Assembly (NCBI RefSeq): GCF_022829635.1 | Contig: NZ_JAKSYO010000092.1 | Location: forward strand, 62,001-126,000 | From: Methylobacterium sp. E-066 | Lineage (GTDB): Bacteria; Pseudomonadota; Alphaproteobacteria; Rhizobiales; Beijerinckiaceae | Length of the DNA: 64,000 nucleotides | Reading direction: 5' to 3' | Shown here: piece after piece, positions 25,916 to 33,635 of the stretch | How the letters are laid out: every line of letters begins with the position of its first letter | How positions within the stretch are numbered: position 1 is the stretch's first letter | Notes under the pieces: generated by a model | Database searches by the model: none | What the model saw: only the letters and a program-made list of their open reading frames with translations | What the model was told of the DNA's origin: nothing | Made by a program: the position numbers and the translations under genes

Positions 25916-27256
25916 ATGACGCTCGTCCGCTTCGCTCCCTCGCCCACCGGCTACCTGCATATCGGCAACGCCCGCCCGGCTTTGCTCAACGCGCTGTTCG
26001 CACGCAAGGCGGGTGGCCGCTTCCTGCTGCGCCTCGACGACACCGACGCCGAGCGCTCGACCGAAACCTTCGCCGGGGCGATCCGGGAGGATCTCGCCTG
26101 GCTCGGCATCACCTGGGACCTGTTCGCCCGCCAGAGCGACCGCAAGGCCCAGCACGACGCCGCCGCCGACACCTTGCGCGCGGCGGGGCGGCTCTATCCC
26201 TGCTACGAGACGCAGGAGGAGCTCGAACGCCGGCGCAAGCGCCAGCTCGGCCGTGGGCAGCCGCCGATCTACGATCGAGCGGCGCTGCAGCTCACCGCGG
26301 AGGAGCGCGCCGCCCTGGAGGCCGAGGGCCGCCTGCCGCATTGGCGCTTCCTGCTGGAGGCGCGCACGGTGACCTGGGACGACCTCGTGCGCGGACCGGC
26401 CCATGTCGACTGCGCGTCGCTGTCCGACCCGGTGCTGATCCGTGCGGACGGCAGCTACCTCTATACCCTGCCCTCCGTGGTGGACGATGCCGATCTCGGC
26501 ATCACCCACGTGATCCGCGGCGAGGACCACGTCACCAATACCGGCGTGCAGGTGCAGATCTTCGAGGCTCTGGGCGCCACTGTCCCGGTTTTCGGCCACC
26601 ACAACCTGCTCACCACCGCGGACGGGGAGGGGCTGTCGAAGCGCCTCGGCCACCTGTCGCTGCGCGGGCTGCGCGAGGCCGGCTACGAGCCTGCCGCCGT
26701 TCGCTCGCTGGCCGTGCTCACCGGCTCGGCCGAATCGGTGCGGGCCGTGCCCGATCTCGACACCCTGGCGAGCCTGGTCGATCTCGGCGAGATCTCGCGT
26801 GCGCCGGCCCGGTTCGATCCCACGGAGCTCGACGGGCTCAACGCCCGGCTCGTCCACGCCATGCCGTACCCGGAGGTCGCCCCGCGCCTGGCCGATCTCG
26901 GCATCCCGCCTGAGACCGCCGAGGCGTTCTGGCTGGCGGTGCAGCCCAATCTCGGCCGCGTCTCGGAGGCGCGGGACTGGTGGCAGGTCGTGGCCGGCCC
27001 GATCACCCCGGTCATCACCGAGGAGGCCGTGATCGCCGCGGCCCGCGAGGCCCTGCCGCCGGAGCCGTTCGGCGCCGAGACCTGGAAGGCCTGGACCACC
27101 GAGATCCGCAGCCGCACCGGCGCCAAGGGGAGGGGCCTGTTCATGCCGCTGCGCCTCGCCCTCACCGGCCTGGAACACGGGCCGGATCTCGCCGGGCTGC
27201 TGCCGCTGATCGGCCGAGACCGGGCGGCACGGCGGCTGGCAGGAGAGGCGGCGTAG
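25916..27256 (+). CDS. gltX: glutamate--tRNA ligase
   Basis: 446 residues from ATG 25916. A class I synthetase with [19 protein letters not shown] containing the HIGH-type motif (HIGN) and EGLSKRLG as the KMSKS-type motif (Lys242). [13 protein letters not shown] is the GluRS-specific segment. Alphaproteobacteria often carry two GltX proteins. One may charge both tRNA-Glu and tRNA-Gln for later amidation. Which type this is cannot be settled here. The C-terminal anticodon-binding part is present and the length is normal. Confidence 0.92.
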   Translation: MTLVRFAPSPTGYLHIGNARPALLNALFARKAGGRFLLRLDDTDAERSTETFAGAIREDLAWLGITWDLFARQSDRKAQHDAAADTLRAAGRLYPCYETQEELERRRKRQLGRGQPPIYDRAALQLTAEERAALEAEGRLPHWRFLLEARTVTWDDLVRGPAHVDCASLSDPVLIRADGSYLYTLPSVVDDADLGITHVIRGEDHVTNTGVQVQIFEALGATVPVFGHHNLLTTADGEGLSKRLGHLSLRGLREAGYEPAAVRSLAVLTGSAESVRAVPDLDTLASLVDLGEISRAPARFDPTELDGLNARLVHAMPYPEVAPRLADLGIPPETAEAFWLAVQPNLGRVSEARDWWQVVAGPITPVITEEAVIAAAREALPPEPFGAETWKAWTTEIRSRTGAKGRGLFMPLRLALTGLEHGPDLAGLLPLIGRDRAARRLAGEAA

Positions 27257-27259
27257 CGC

Positions 27260-28645
27260 CTACTCCGCTTCCTCTTCCTCCAGCCGCGTCACCAGCAGCT
27301 TGTCGATGCGGCGGCCGTCGAGATCCACCACCTCGAAGCGCCAGCCGGCGATGTCGCAGGTTTCGCCGGTCTCCGGCAGGTGCTGGAGCGTCGCGATGAC
27401 CAGCCCGGCGGCGGTGGCGTAGTCGCGCGAGGGCGGCAGGCGCAGGCCGAGCTGGTCGGCCAGCTCGTCGGCGGGCATCGATCCGGCGATCAGCCAGGAG
27501 CCGTCCGGGCGGCGCACCGCGTCCGGCTCGAGGCTCTCGGAATGGAACGCACCCGCGATGGCGTCGAGGATGTCGGCCGGGGTCACGAGCCCGTCGAAAT
27601 GGCCGTACTCGTCATGCACCAGCGCCATCGGCACGGGCCCCTTGCGCAGGGCGTCCAGGGCATCGAGGGCGTCCAGGGTATCGGGCAGCACGGGAGCCCG
27701 GCGGACATGCGCCCGCAGATCCAGGGGCTCGCCGCGCGACAGCGGTCCGATCAGGTCGCGCACCTGCACGACGCCGATCATGGCGTCCGGGCCGCCATCG
27801 GCCACCGGCAGGCGGGCATGGGGGCTCGCGAGCAGCCGCTCCCGGATGGTTTCGGGATCGTCCGACAGGTCGAGCCACACGACCTCGGTGCGCGGGGTCA
27901 TGACGCCCCGCACCAGCCGGTCACCGAGCCGGAGCACGCCGGAAATCATCGCGCGCTCGCCGCCCTCGATGACGCCCGCCGTTTCGGCCTCGGCCACGAG
28001 GCTGCGGATCTCCTCCTCGGTGACCGCGCTGGCGCTCTCGGTCTCCTGGCCGATCAGCCGGAACACCGCCCGGGTCGAGGCGTCGAGCAGCCACACCGCT
28101 GGCAGGGCGGCCCGGGCGACGAGCCGCATGCCGGGCGCCACCGCGCAGGCGATCCCCTCCGGGTTGCGCAGGGCGAGGTGCTTCGGGACCAATTCGCCGA
28201 TGATCACCGACAGGTAGGTGATCACCCCGATCACCAGGGTGTAGCCCAGCGTGTCGGCCCAGCCCTTCGGCAGGCCGAGATCGATCAGCGTCAGCGCCAG
28301 CCGGTCGCCCAGTGCGGCGCCCGAGACCACGCCGGACAAGATGCCGATCAGGGTGATACCGATCTGGACCGTGGAGAGGAATCGTCCCGGCTCCTCGGCA
28401 AGCGCCAGGGCCGCCTTCGCGCCCGGGCGGCGCGCGTCCGCGTAGGCGCGCAGGCGACTCTTGCGCGATGAGACCACCGCCAGCTCCGAAAGAGCGAAGA
28501 CGCCGTTCAGCGCGATCAGCAGGACGACGGTGACGAGCTCGATCAGGCGGGCTTGCAGAGCCGGGGTTCCGCAACGCGGGCCGGGCTTCCTCTGATGACA
28601 CGGGCTTTTAACATGGGTGCGGGGCCCGAACCGTTCAACGGCCAA
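27260..28645 (-). CDS. CNNM/CorC (hemolysin-like) integral membrane protein with CBS domains
   Basis: 461 residues if read from ATG 28645. The conserved part starts near residue 34 (LIELVTVVLLIALNGVFALSE), so the true start may be a rarer codon further in. The DUF21 transmembrane domain (about 34-200, including the VIIGELVPKHLALRNPE motif) is followed by a CBS pair starting at VMTPRTEVVWL. A C-terminal CorC_HlyC domain comes last (DGSWLIAGSMPADEL to FEVVDLDGRRIDKL). The family is linked to Mg/Co ion transport and membrane stress. The acidic end is LEEEEAE. Confidence 0.8.
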   Translation of the reverse strand: MAVERFGPRTHVKSPCHQRKPGPRCGTPALQARLIELVTVVLLIALNGVFALSELAVVSSRKSRLRAYADARRPGAKAALALAEEPGRFLSTVQIGITLIGILSGVVSGAALGDRLALTLIDLGLPKGWADTLGYTLVIGVITYLSVIIGELVPKHLALRNPEGIACAVAPGMRLVARAALPAVWLLDASTRAVFRLIGQETESASAVTEEEIRSLVAEAETAGVIEGGERAMISGVLRLGDRLVRGVMTPRTEVVWLDLSDDPETIRERLLASPHARLPVADGGPDAMIGVVQVRDLIGPLSRGEPLDLRAHVRRAPVLPDTLDALDALDALRKGPVPMALVHDEYGHFDGLVTPADILDAIAGAFHSESLEPDAVRRPDGSWLIAGSMPADELADQLGLRLPPSRDYATAAGLVIATLQHLPETGETCDIAGWRFEVVDLDGRRIDKLLVTRLEEEEAE

Positions 28646-28696
28646 GCCTGTGCTGGCGCTTCAGCTCGTGCTTGACCGGTCTTTTCGACCCTCGCC

Positions 28697-28810
28697 CTCA
28701 TCGTGAGGTGCCCGCGCCGGCGGGCCTTGAAGGAGCCCTCCAGGGAGCGCGCGGGTTCTGGAGGGCTCCTTCGAGGGCGACGCTGCGCGCCGCCACCTCA
28801 GGATGAGGGG
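28697..28810. repeat. palindromic repeat family B, copy 3
   Basis: CCTCATCGTGAGGTGC, GAAGGAGCCCTCCAG, its complement and CACCTCAGGATGAGGG, between the CorC-like and methyltransferase genes. Confidence 0.8.
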
Positions 28811-28861
28811 GGAGGTTGGGATAATCGTCTTTCGACCGAGATCGCGACGGCCAACAAGGTC

Positions 28862-29629
28862 TCAGCGCGGGCGCGCCTCGATCAGCACGGAATCGAGCAA
28901 AAAGCTGCCGTCGGCCTCTATGGCAAAATGCGCGGCGACTTCGACCGGCGCCGAGGCCTGGAGGGCGCGGATCGCCGCCGCGTTGACCTCCGGCGTCCGC
29001 ATCCGGGCGATCCAGCTCGCGTATTCCATGCGCGGCCGGCTCGCGAGCGCCTCGCCGGGGACGAAGCCGGCTATCTCCAGCATCCGGCGCCATTCCGACA
29101 CACGGTAGTCGCGGACATGCGAGGGATCGCGCAGCAGCTCCACCGCCTGGAGATGCGTGTCGAGCAGCGGCTCTTCCGGGGCGACGGCATCGCAGACGAC
29201 CAGCAGGCCTTCCGGCTTCAGCACCCGCCGCGCCTCTGCCAGGGCGGCCGGGACGTCGCGCCAATGGTGGGCGCTGTAGCGGGTCAGCACCGCATCGAAG
29301 GCGGCGTCCGGGAAGGGCAGGGACTCGGCGGCGCCCTGGCGGGTTTCGATCCGGTCGAGGCCGCGCCGCCCGGCCTCGGCGGTGACCGCGGCCAGCATCT
29401 CGGCCGAGAGGTCGTAGGCCGTCACCGCGGCACCGGCCGCGGCGGCCGCGAAGGCGACATGGCCGCCGCCGCAACCGAGATCGAGCACCCGCGCCCCCGG
29501 CAGCCCGCGGACCAGCGCGCCGATCCGGTCGAGATCGGCGCCGGCGGCATGGACCGCGCTTGTCACGTAGGCCGCGGCCTGGGCGCCGAACTGATCGACG
29601 ACGTGGCCGGCATGGTTGCGTGCGCTCAT
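28862..29629 (-). CDS. class I SAM-dependent methyltransferase (UbiE/Methyltransf_11 type)
   Basis: 255 residues from ATG 29629, with GGAAGGAA upstream. Motif I VLDLGCGGGHVAF binds SAM. Post-motif acidic residues lie in AYDLSAEML, motif II in FDAVLTRYSAHHW and motif III in VLKPEGLLVVCDA. The N-terminus has no membrane segment. The substrate is unknown. The nearest groups methylate small molecules or quinone precursors. It is not obviously in an operon. Confidence 0.8.
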   Translation of the reverse strand: MSARNHAGHVVDQFGAQAAAYVTSAVHAAGADLDRIGALVRGLPGARVLDLGCGGGHVAFAAAAAGAAVTAYDLSAEMLAAVTAEAGRRGLDRIETRQGAAESLPFPDAAFDAVLTRYSAHHWRDVPAALAEARRVLKPEGLLVVCDAVAPEEPLLDTHLQAVELLRDPSHVRDYRVSEWRRMLEIAGFVPGEALASRPRMEYASWIARMRTPEVNAAAIRALQASAPVEVAAHFAIEADGSFLLDSVLIEARPR

Positions 29630-29737
29630 GGGTTCCTTCCCCGGTTCAGGAGCATCGTCCTGGCGACCCGGTTGCGGACGATGCGCCGGGCTGGGGCGAT
29701 CCGCAATCACCGGCATGCCGGGACGTGCGGTCGACCT

Positions 29738-30028
29738 TCACGACAGGGCGCAATCCCAATCCTGCCGGCCATGCAGGACGCGAACGACCAGGATGCCCGC
29801 CTCATCCTCGACGTAGACGATCATGTGAGCCCTGTAGGGATCGAGCCGCATCGGCGGCGCGAATTCCCGCCGCTCATGCGCCATACGGGGATTCGCGGCG
29901 AGCATCCGGAACGCGTCGAACAGGCCGTCCTGGTAGCGCTCGGCCTGGGCCATGCCGACGCGCAGCGCGCCCGCTGCGTAGGCCTCGGCGATGTCCTCAT
30001 CGGCCCGCGGGGACGTCCGAAAGTTCAT
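29738..30028 (-). CDS. parE: ParE/RelE-superfamily toxin
   Basis: 96 residues. It starts MNFRTSPRADEDIAEAY and ends YVEDEAGILVVRVLHGRQDW, a typical ParE fold with a basic MRLDPYRAHMIVY strand. The gene overlaps the antitoxin stop by 4 bp (ATGA), the standard antitoxin-first layout. ParE toxins usually poison DNA gyrase. The precise target here is inferred. Confidence 0.82.
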   Translation of the reverse strand: MNFRTSPRADEDIAEAYAAGALRVGMAQAERYQDGLFDAFRMLAANPRMAHERREFAPPMRLDPYRAHMIVYVEDEAGILVVRVLHGRQDWDCALS

Positions 30029-30276
30029 TTTGCCTGGAGGGCCGCCAATCGCTCCCGTCCGAGTTGGCGGATCTCGTCTACCGACCGGCCGCTGATGCCG
30101 CTTGCCAGGCCCTCATCGATCAGCCGTTGCAGCTCGCCGATCTTGGCCAGGCGTTCCTGGTCGCGCCGGATCAGGTCGCGCACGTAGTCGCTCGCATTGG
30201 CGTAGCGGCCCGTGGCGGCCTGTTCCTCGACCCAGGCCTTCATGGGGGCGGGCAACGAGATGTTCATGCTCGCCAT
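30025..30276 (-). CDS. parD: ParD-like antitoxin (CopG/RHH family)
   Basis: 83 residues from ATG 30276, with AGGAGAG upstream. An in-frame ATG at 30267 is possible. The N-terminal MNISLPAPMKAWVEEQAATG is the ribbon-helix-helix DNA-binding part, followed by the ParD signature YANASDYVRDLIRRDQER. The C-terminal helices should bind and neutralise the downstream ParE. The pair likely autoregulates its own promoter. Confidence 0.85.
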   Translation of the reverse strand: MASMNISLPAPMKAWVEEQAATGRYANASDYVRDLIRRDQERLAKIGELQRLIDEGLASGISGRSVDEIRQLGRERLAALQAK

Positions 30277-30356
30277 GCTGGCCTCTCCTTGGGGCAGCAT
30301 GGCAAAGTTCGGCAAAGACTGTCAAAAAACGCGCGCTCGGCCGTTCTGGATGCGCT

Positions 30357-31565
30357 TCAAACCGTCAGCGGCGCCAGCCGCGACAGCCGAATCGCGATGG
30401 CGAGGGCCAGACCGTAGAGGCCGCCCACGAACAGCACCACGCCGGTCCAGCCGGAATGGGCGAAGAACCAGCCGCCGGCGGTGCCGAGCACCGAGGAGCC
30501 GAGATAGTACAGGCACAGGTAGATCGAGGAGGCCTGCGCCCGGTCGCGCAGGGCCCGCCGCCCGACCCAGCTGCTCGCCACCGAATGCGCCCCGAAGAAG
30601 CCGATGGTCACCACCACGACCCCAGCGACGATCAGCACGAAGTTGTCGGCTGCCGTCATCAGGATGCCGACGAGCCCGAGCCCGGTGGCGAGCCACAGCA
30701 CCCGCCGCCGGCCGAACCGGCTCGCCAGCTCGCCGGTCACGGGGCTGCTCACCATGCCGGCGAGGTAGACGGAAAAGATCAGGCCGATCACCGTCTGGCT
30801 CAGGGAGAACGGCGGGTCGAGCAGGCGGAAGCCGATATAGTTGTAGATGCAGACGAAGCCGCCCATCAGCAGGAACGCCTCGGCGAACAGCCAGGGCAGG
30901 CCGGCATCGCGGACATGATGGCCGAAGCTGCCCGGCACCTCGCGCCAAGCCATCCGGCGCGGCACGAAGTTGCGCGCGGGCGGCAGCCAGCGCCAGAACG
31001 CGAGCGCGGCGACCAGCGCGAGGCCGCCGATCGTCGCGACCCCGACCCGCCAGTTCACATGGTCGGCCATCACCCCGCTGATCAGCCGGCCGGACATGCC
31101 CCCCAGCGCGTTGCCGCCGACCAGCAGCCCCATCGACAGGCCGATCGCCTGAGCATCCATCTCCTCCGCGAGATAGGCCATCGCCACCGCGGGCAGGCCG
31201 CTCGCGGTCAGCCCGGACAGCGCCCGCAGGACCAGAAAACCGTGCCAGCTCGGCACCAGGGCTGCCACGATGGTCAGAAGAGCGGAGGCGAACAGGGAGG
31301 CCAGCATCACCGGCTTGCGGCCCCAGATCTCCGAGAGCGGGCTCACCACCAGCAGCGCCACGGCCAGCAGGCCGCAGGGCAGCGATAGGGCAAGGCTGCT
31401 CTCGGCCGGCGAAACGCCGAATTCATCCGAAAAAATCGGCAGCAGCGGCTGCACCGCGTACAAAACCGCGAAGGTCGAGAACCCGGCGGCGGCGAGCGCC
31501 AGAGCCGTGCGGCGGAAGACCGGCGTGCCCGACCGGATCAGCCGCTCGTTGCCTTCGCTCGCCAT
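30357..31565 (-). CDS. MFS transporter (YnfM-like)
   Basis: 402 residues with about 12 transmembrane helices. The motif SPLSEIWGRKPVML after helix 2 is the MFS motif A. The first helix AVLYAVQPLLPIFSDEFGVSP and LALSLPCGLLAVALL match YnfM/arabinose-efflux-type proteins. The substrate is unknown. It stands alone next to the family D repeat. Confidence 0.8.
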   Translation of the reverse strand: MASEGNERLIRSGTPVFRRTALALAAAGFSTFAVLYAVQPLLPIFSDEFGVSPAESSLALSLPCGLLAVALLVVSPLSEIWGRKPVMLASLFASALLTIVAALVPSWHGFLVLRALSGLTASGLPAVAMAYLAEEMDAQAIGLSMGLLVGGNALGGMSGRLISGVMADHVNWRVGVATIGGLALVAALAFWRWLPPARNFVPRRMAWREVPGSFGHHVRDAGLPWLFAEAFLLMGGFVCIYNYIGFRLLDPPFSLSQTVIGLIFSVYLAGMVSSPVTGELASRFGRRRVLWLATGLGLVGILMTAADNFVLIVAGVVVVTIGFFGAHSVASSWVGRRALRDRAQASSIYLCLYYLGSSVLGTAGGWFFAHSGWTGVVLFVGGLYGLALAIAIRLSRLAPLTV

Positions 31566-31586
31566 GCATCGTCCCGCGTTGCAAAA

Positions 31587-31632
31587 GCATCATCCCGAAA
31601 GGTGGTCGCCGGCTTTCGGAAAACGATGATGC
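31587..31632. repeat. short palindromic repeat family D, copy 2
   Basis: GCATCATCCCGAAAGGTGGTC...CTTTCGGAAAACGATGATGC, the inverse orientation of 14968-15013 with few differences. Confidence 0.75.
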
Positions 31633-31714
31633 GCCATCAAATGCCTCGATCGGTGGTGGGATGCATGGCGGCTGGCGTCAACCGCAGGCGGCGCGTCCGC
31701 GCCATGCGGGCGGA

Positions 31715-32311
31715 TCAGCCCGGATCGAGGGCGCGCAGAGCCGGGTCGATCAGCGCGCGCAAGTCTGCCCGCGTCGCCCCGTCCCGCGCCTGGAACGAGA
31801 TCGCCTGCAAGATGCCGTGATAGAACGCCGCGAGCCGGGGGATGTCCGTGTCCGCGGCCAGTTCCCCGTCCGCGACGCCACGCCGGAGCCTGTCCGAGAC
31901 GACTTCGACGGTCCTGCGTCGAGCGCGCATGAGATGTTCGCGCACCGCCTCGTTCGCCGGCAGGCAATTGACCACGCCGAGGATCAGCAGGCAGCCGCCG
32001 GGCTTCGTCGAGAGCGCGACCTCGACGCTGCCCTCCAGCATCGCGCGAAGGCCGTCCCGGACGGTCGCCGCCGCGTCGAGCGCCCGCATCTGGGCCGAGC
32101 CGACCGTGGCGATGTACAGGTCGATCGCCTCGCGGAACGCCGCCTCCTTCGAGCCGAAGGCCGCGTAGAAGCTCGGCGGATTCACCCCGATCGCGGCCGT
32201 CAGATCGTTGAGCTGCGCACCCTCGTAGCCCTTGGCCCAGAACACCTGCATCAGGCGCTCGAGAGCCTGATCGCGGTCGAAGCCGCGGGGCCGTCCTCGC
32301 GCGGAAGCCAT
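31715..32311 (-). CDS. TetR-family transcriptional repressor
   Basis: 198 residues from ATG 32311. The N-terminal helix-turn-helix reads ALERLMQVFWAKGYEGAQLN, then DLTAAIGVNPPSFYAAFGSK. The C-terminal ligand domain contains GGCLLILGVVNCLP and ends in a LDPG tail. It diverges from an MFS efflux gene, with two copies of a palindromic operator in the 100-bp gap. It is therefore expected to repress both itself and the transporter. The inducer is unknown. Confidence 0.85.
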   Translation of the reverse strand: MASARGRPRGFDRDQALERLMQVFWAKGYEGAQLNDLTAAIGVNPPSFYAAFGSKEAAFREAIDLYIATVGSAQMRALDAAATVRDGLRAMLEGSVEVALSTKPGGCLLILGVVNCLPANEAVREHLMRARRRTVEVVSDRLRRGVADGELAADTDIPRLAAFYHGILQAISFQARDGATRADLRALIDPALRALDPG

Positions 32312-32320
32312 CGCACACCT

Positions 32321-32342
32321 TTCTGTAGCAAGATTTATAGAA
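32321..32342. promoter_or_regulatory. TetR operator, copy 1
   Basis: TTCTGTA-N8-TATAGAA, a near-perfect inverted repeat, 10 bp upstream of the tetR start. Confidence 0.65.
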
Positions 32343-32376
32343 TGGCTTGACCATCCGGAGCAAGCTCGCCTACCCA

Positions 32377-32398
32377 TTCTGTAGTCGAGTTTACAGAA
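32377..32398. promoter_or_regulatory. TetR operator, copy 2
   Basis: TTCTGTA-N8-TACAGAA with perfect 7-bp arms. It begins 56 bp after copy 1 and ends 13 bp before the MFS gene start. Confidence 0.7.
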
Positions 32399-32411
32399 AT
32401 GGGGGCCGACG

Positions 32412-33626
32412 ATGCGGGCAGCGGAGACAACGGTCGAATCACGGGATGTGACTGGCGCGGTCGAGCCCGGCGCCGCCACGGTGCCGCCCTGGGTCTATCT
32501 CCTGAGCGCGACGATCTTCGTGATCACCACGGCGGAGTTCATGGTCGCCGGGCTGATGCCGTCGCTGGCCACGGCCTTCGCGGTCTCCGTCGGCGAGATC
32601 GGCAACCTGATCGCGCTGTTCGCCCTCGGCATGACCTTCGGCGGCCCGCTGGTGATCGCCCTGCTGCTGCGGCTCGGGGTGCCGAACAAGGACGCGCTGC
32701 TGTGGCTGCTCGGCGTGTTCCTGATCGCCAGCACGCTCGTCGCCCTGGCGCCGAGCTACGCGGTGATGGCGCTCGCCCGCACCCTCCAGGGCGTGACCAG
32801 CGCCGCCTGCTTCGGGATCGGCCTGACGCTCTGCGCCGAATCGGTTCGGGTCGACCTTCGTGGGCGCGCCGCCTCCCTGGTCCTGGCCGGGCTGACGATC
32901 TCGCCGGTCGTCGGCGTGCCCGCCGCGGCGCTGATCAACGACCTGTTCGGCTGGCGCACCAGCTTCTGGCTCGTGGTCGGGCTGACGGCCCTGTGCATCG
33001 CCATCGTCGGCCCGACGATTCCGAGACCTGCCCGCCGCACGCAGCTCGACCTCGCGTCCGGTCTGGCCGACCTGCGCAACGGCCGCCTCTGGGCAGCCTA
33101 CGCGACCAGCGGGCTGATCATCGGGGCGACCTTCTCGGCTTTCAGCTACGTCACCGCCATCTTCACCGAGGTCACCGGGCTGGCGCCAAAGCTGATCCCG
33201 ATCGTGCTGGCGGCCTATGGCGTCGCGACCGTGATCGGGAACCTGATCATCGGCCGGCTGGCGGATCGCCATACGATCCCCGTCCTGGCCATCGGCCTCG
33301 TTATCCTCGGCGCGGCTCTGGCGAGTTTCGCGGCCTTCCCGACCGACGCGGCCGTCAGCGTCGCTGCGTTCCTCGTGATCGGCCTGACCGGTGTGTCCCT
33401 CAACCCGGCCATGGTCGCCCGGGTGATGCGGGTCGCCCATCCCGGCCCGCTGGTGAACAGCCTCCACGCCTCGGTGATCACCGCCGGCCTCGCCTTCGGC
33501 ACCTGGCTCGGCGGCTTGGCGATCGACCGGGGTCACGGCCTCGCGGCCCCGCTCTGGATCGGCGCGGGGCTCGCGGGGCTCGGGCTGCTCAGCCTGGTCC
33601 CGCGCCGGGCGCGGGACCTGACCTGA
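32412..33626 (+). CDS. MFS efflux transporter, DHA1 family
   Basis: 404 residues with about 12 membrane helices. The first helix TTAEFMVAGLMPSLATAFAV and the second-helix region ALGMTFGGPLV resemble sugar/drug efflux proteins (YdhP/AraJ type). The motif GWRTSFWLVVG follows helix 5. Control by the divergent TetR regulator is supported by the operator pair. Exported compound unknown. Confidence 0.83.
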   Translation: MRAAETTVESRDVTGAVEPGAATVPPWVYLLSATIFVITTAEFMVAGLMPSLATAFAVSVGEIGNLIALFALGMTFGGPLVIALLLRLGVPNKDALLWLLGVFLIASTLVALAPSYAVMALARTLQGVTSAACFGIGLTLCAESVRVDLRGRAASLVLAGLTISPVVGVPAAALINDLFGWRTSFWLVVGLTALCIAIVGPTIPRPARRTQLDLASGLADLRNGRLWAAYATSGLIIGATFSAFSYVTAIFTEVTGLAPKLIPIVLAAYGVATVIGNLIIGRLADRHTIPVLAIGLVILGAALASFAAFPTDAAVSVAAFLVIGLTGVSLNPAMVARVMRVAHPGPLVNSLHASVITAGLAFGTWLGGLAIDRGHGLAAPLWIGAGLAGLGLLSLVPRRARDLT

Positions 33627-33635
33627 CGGATCCGC

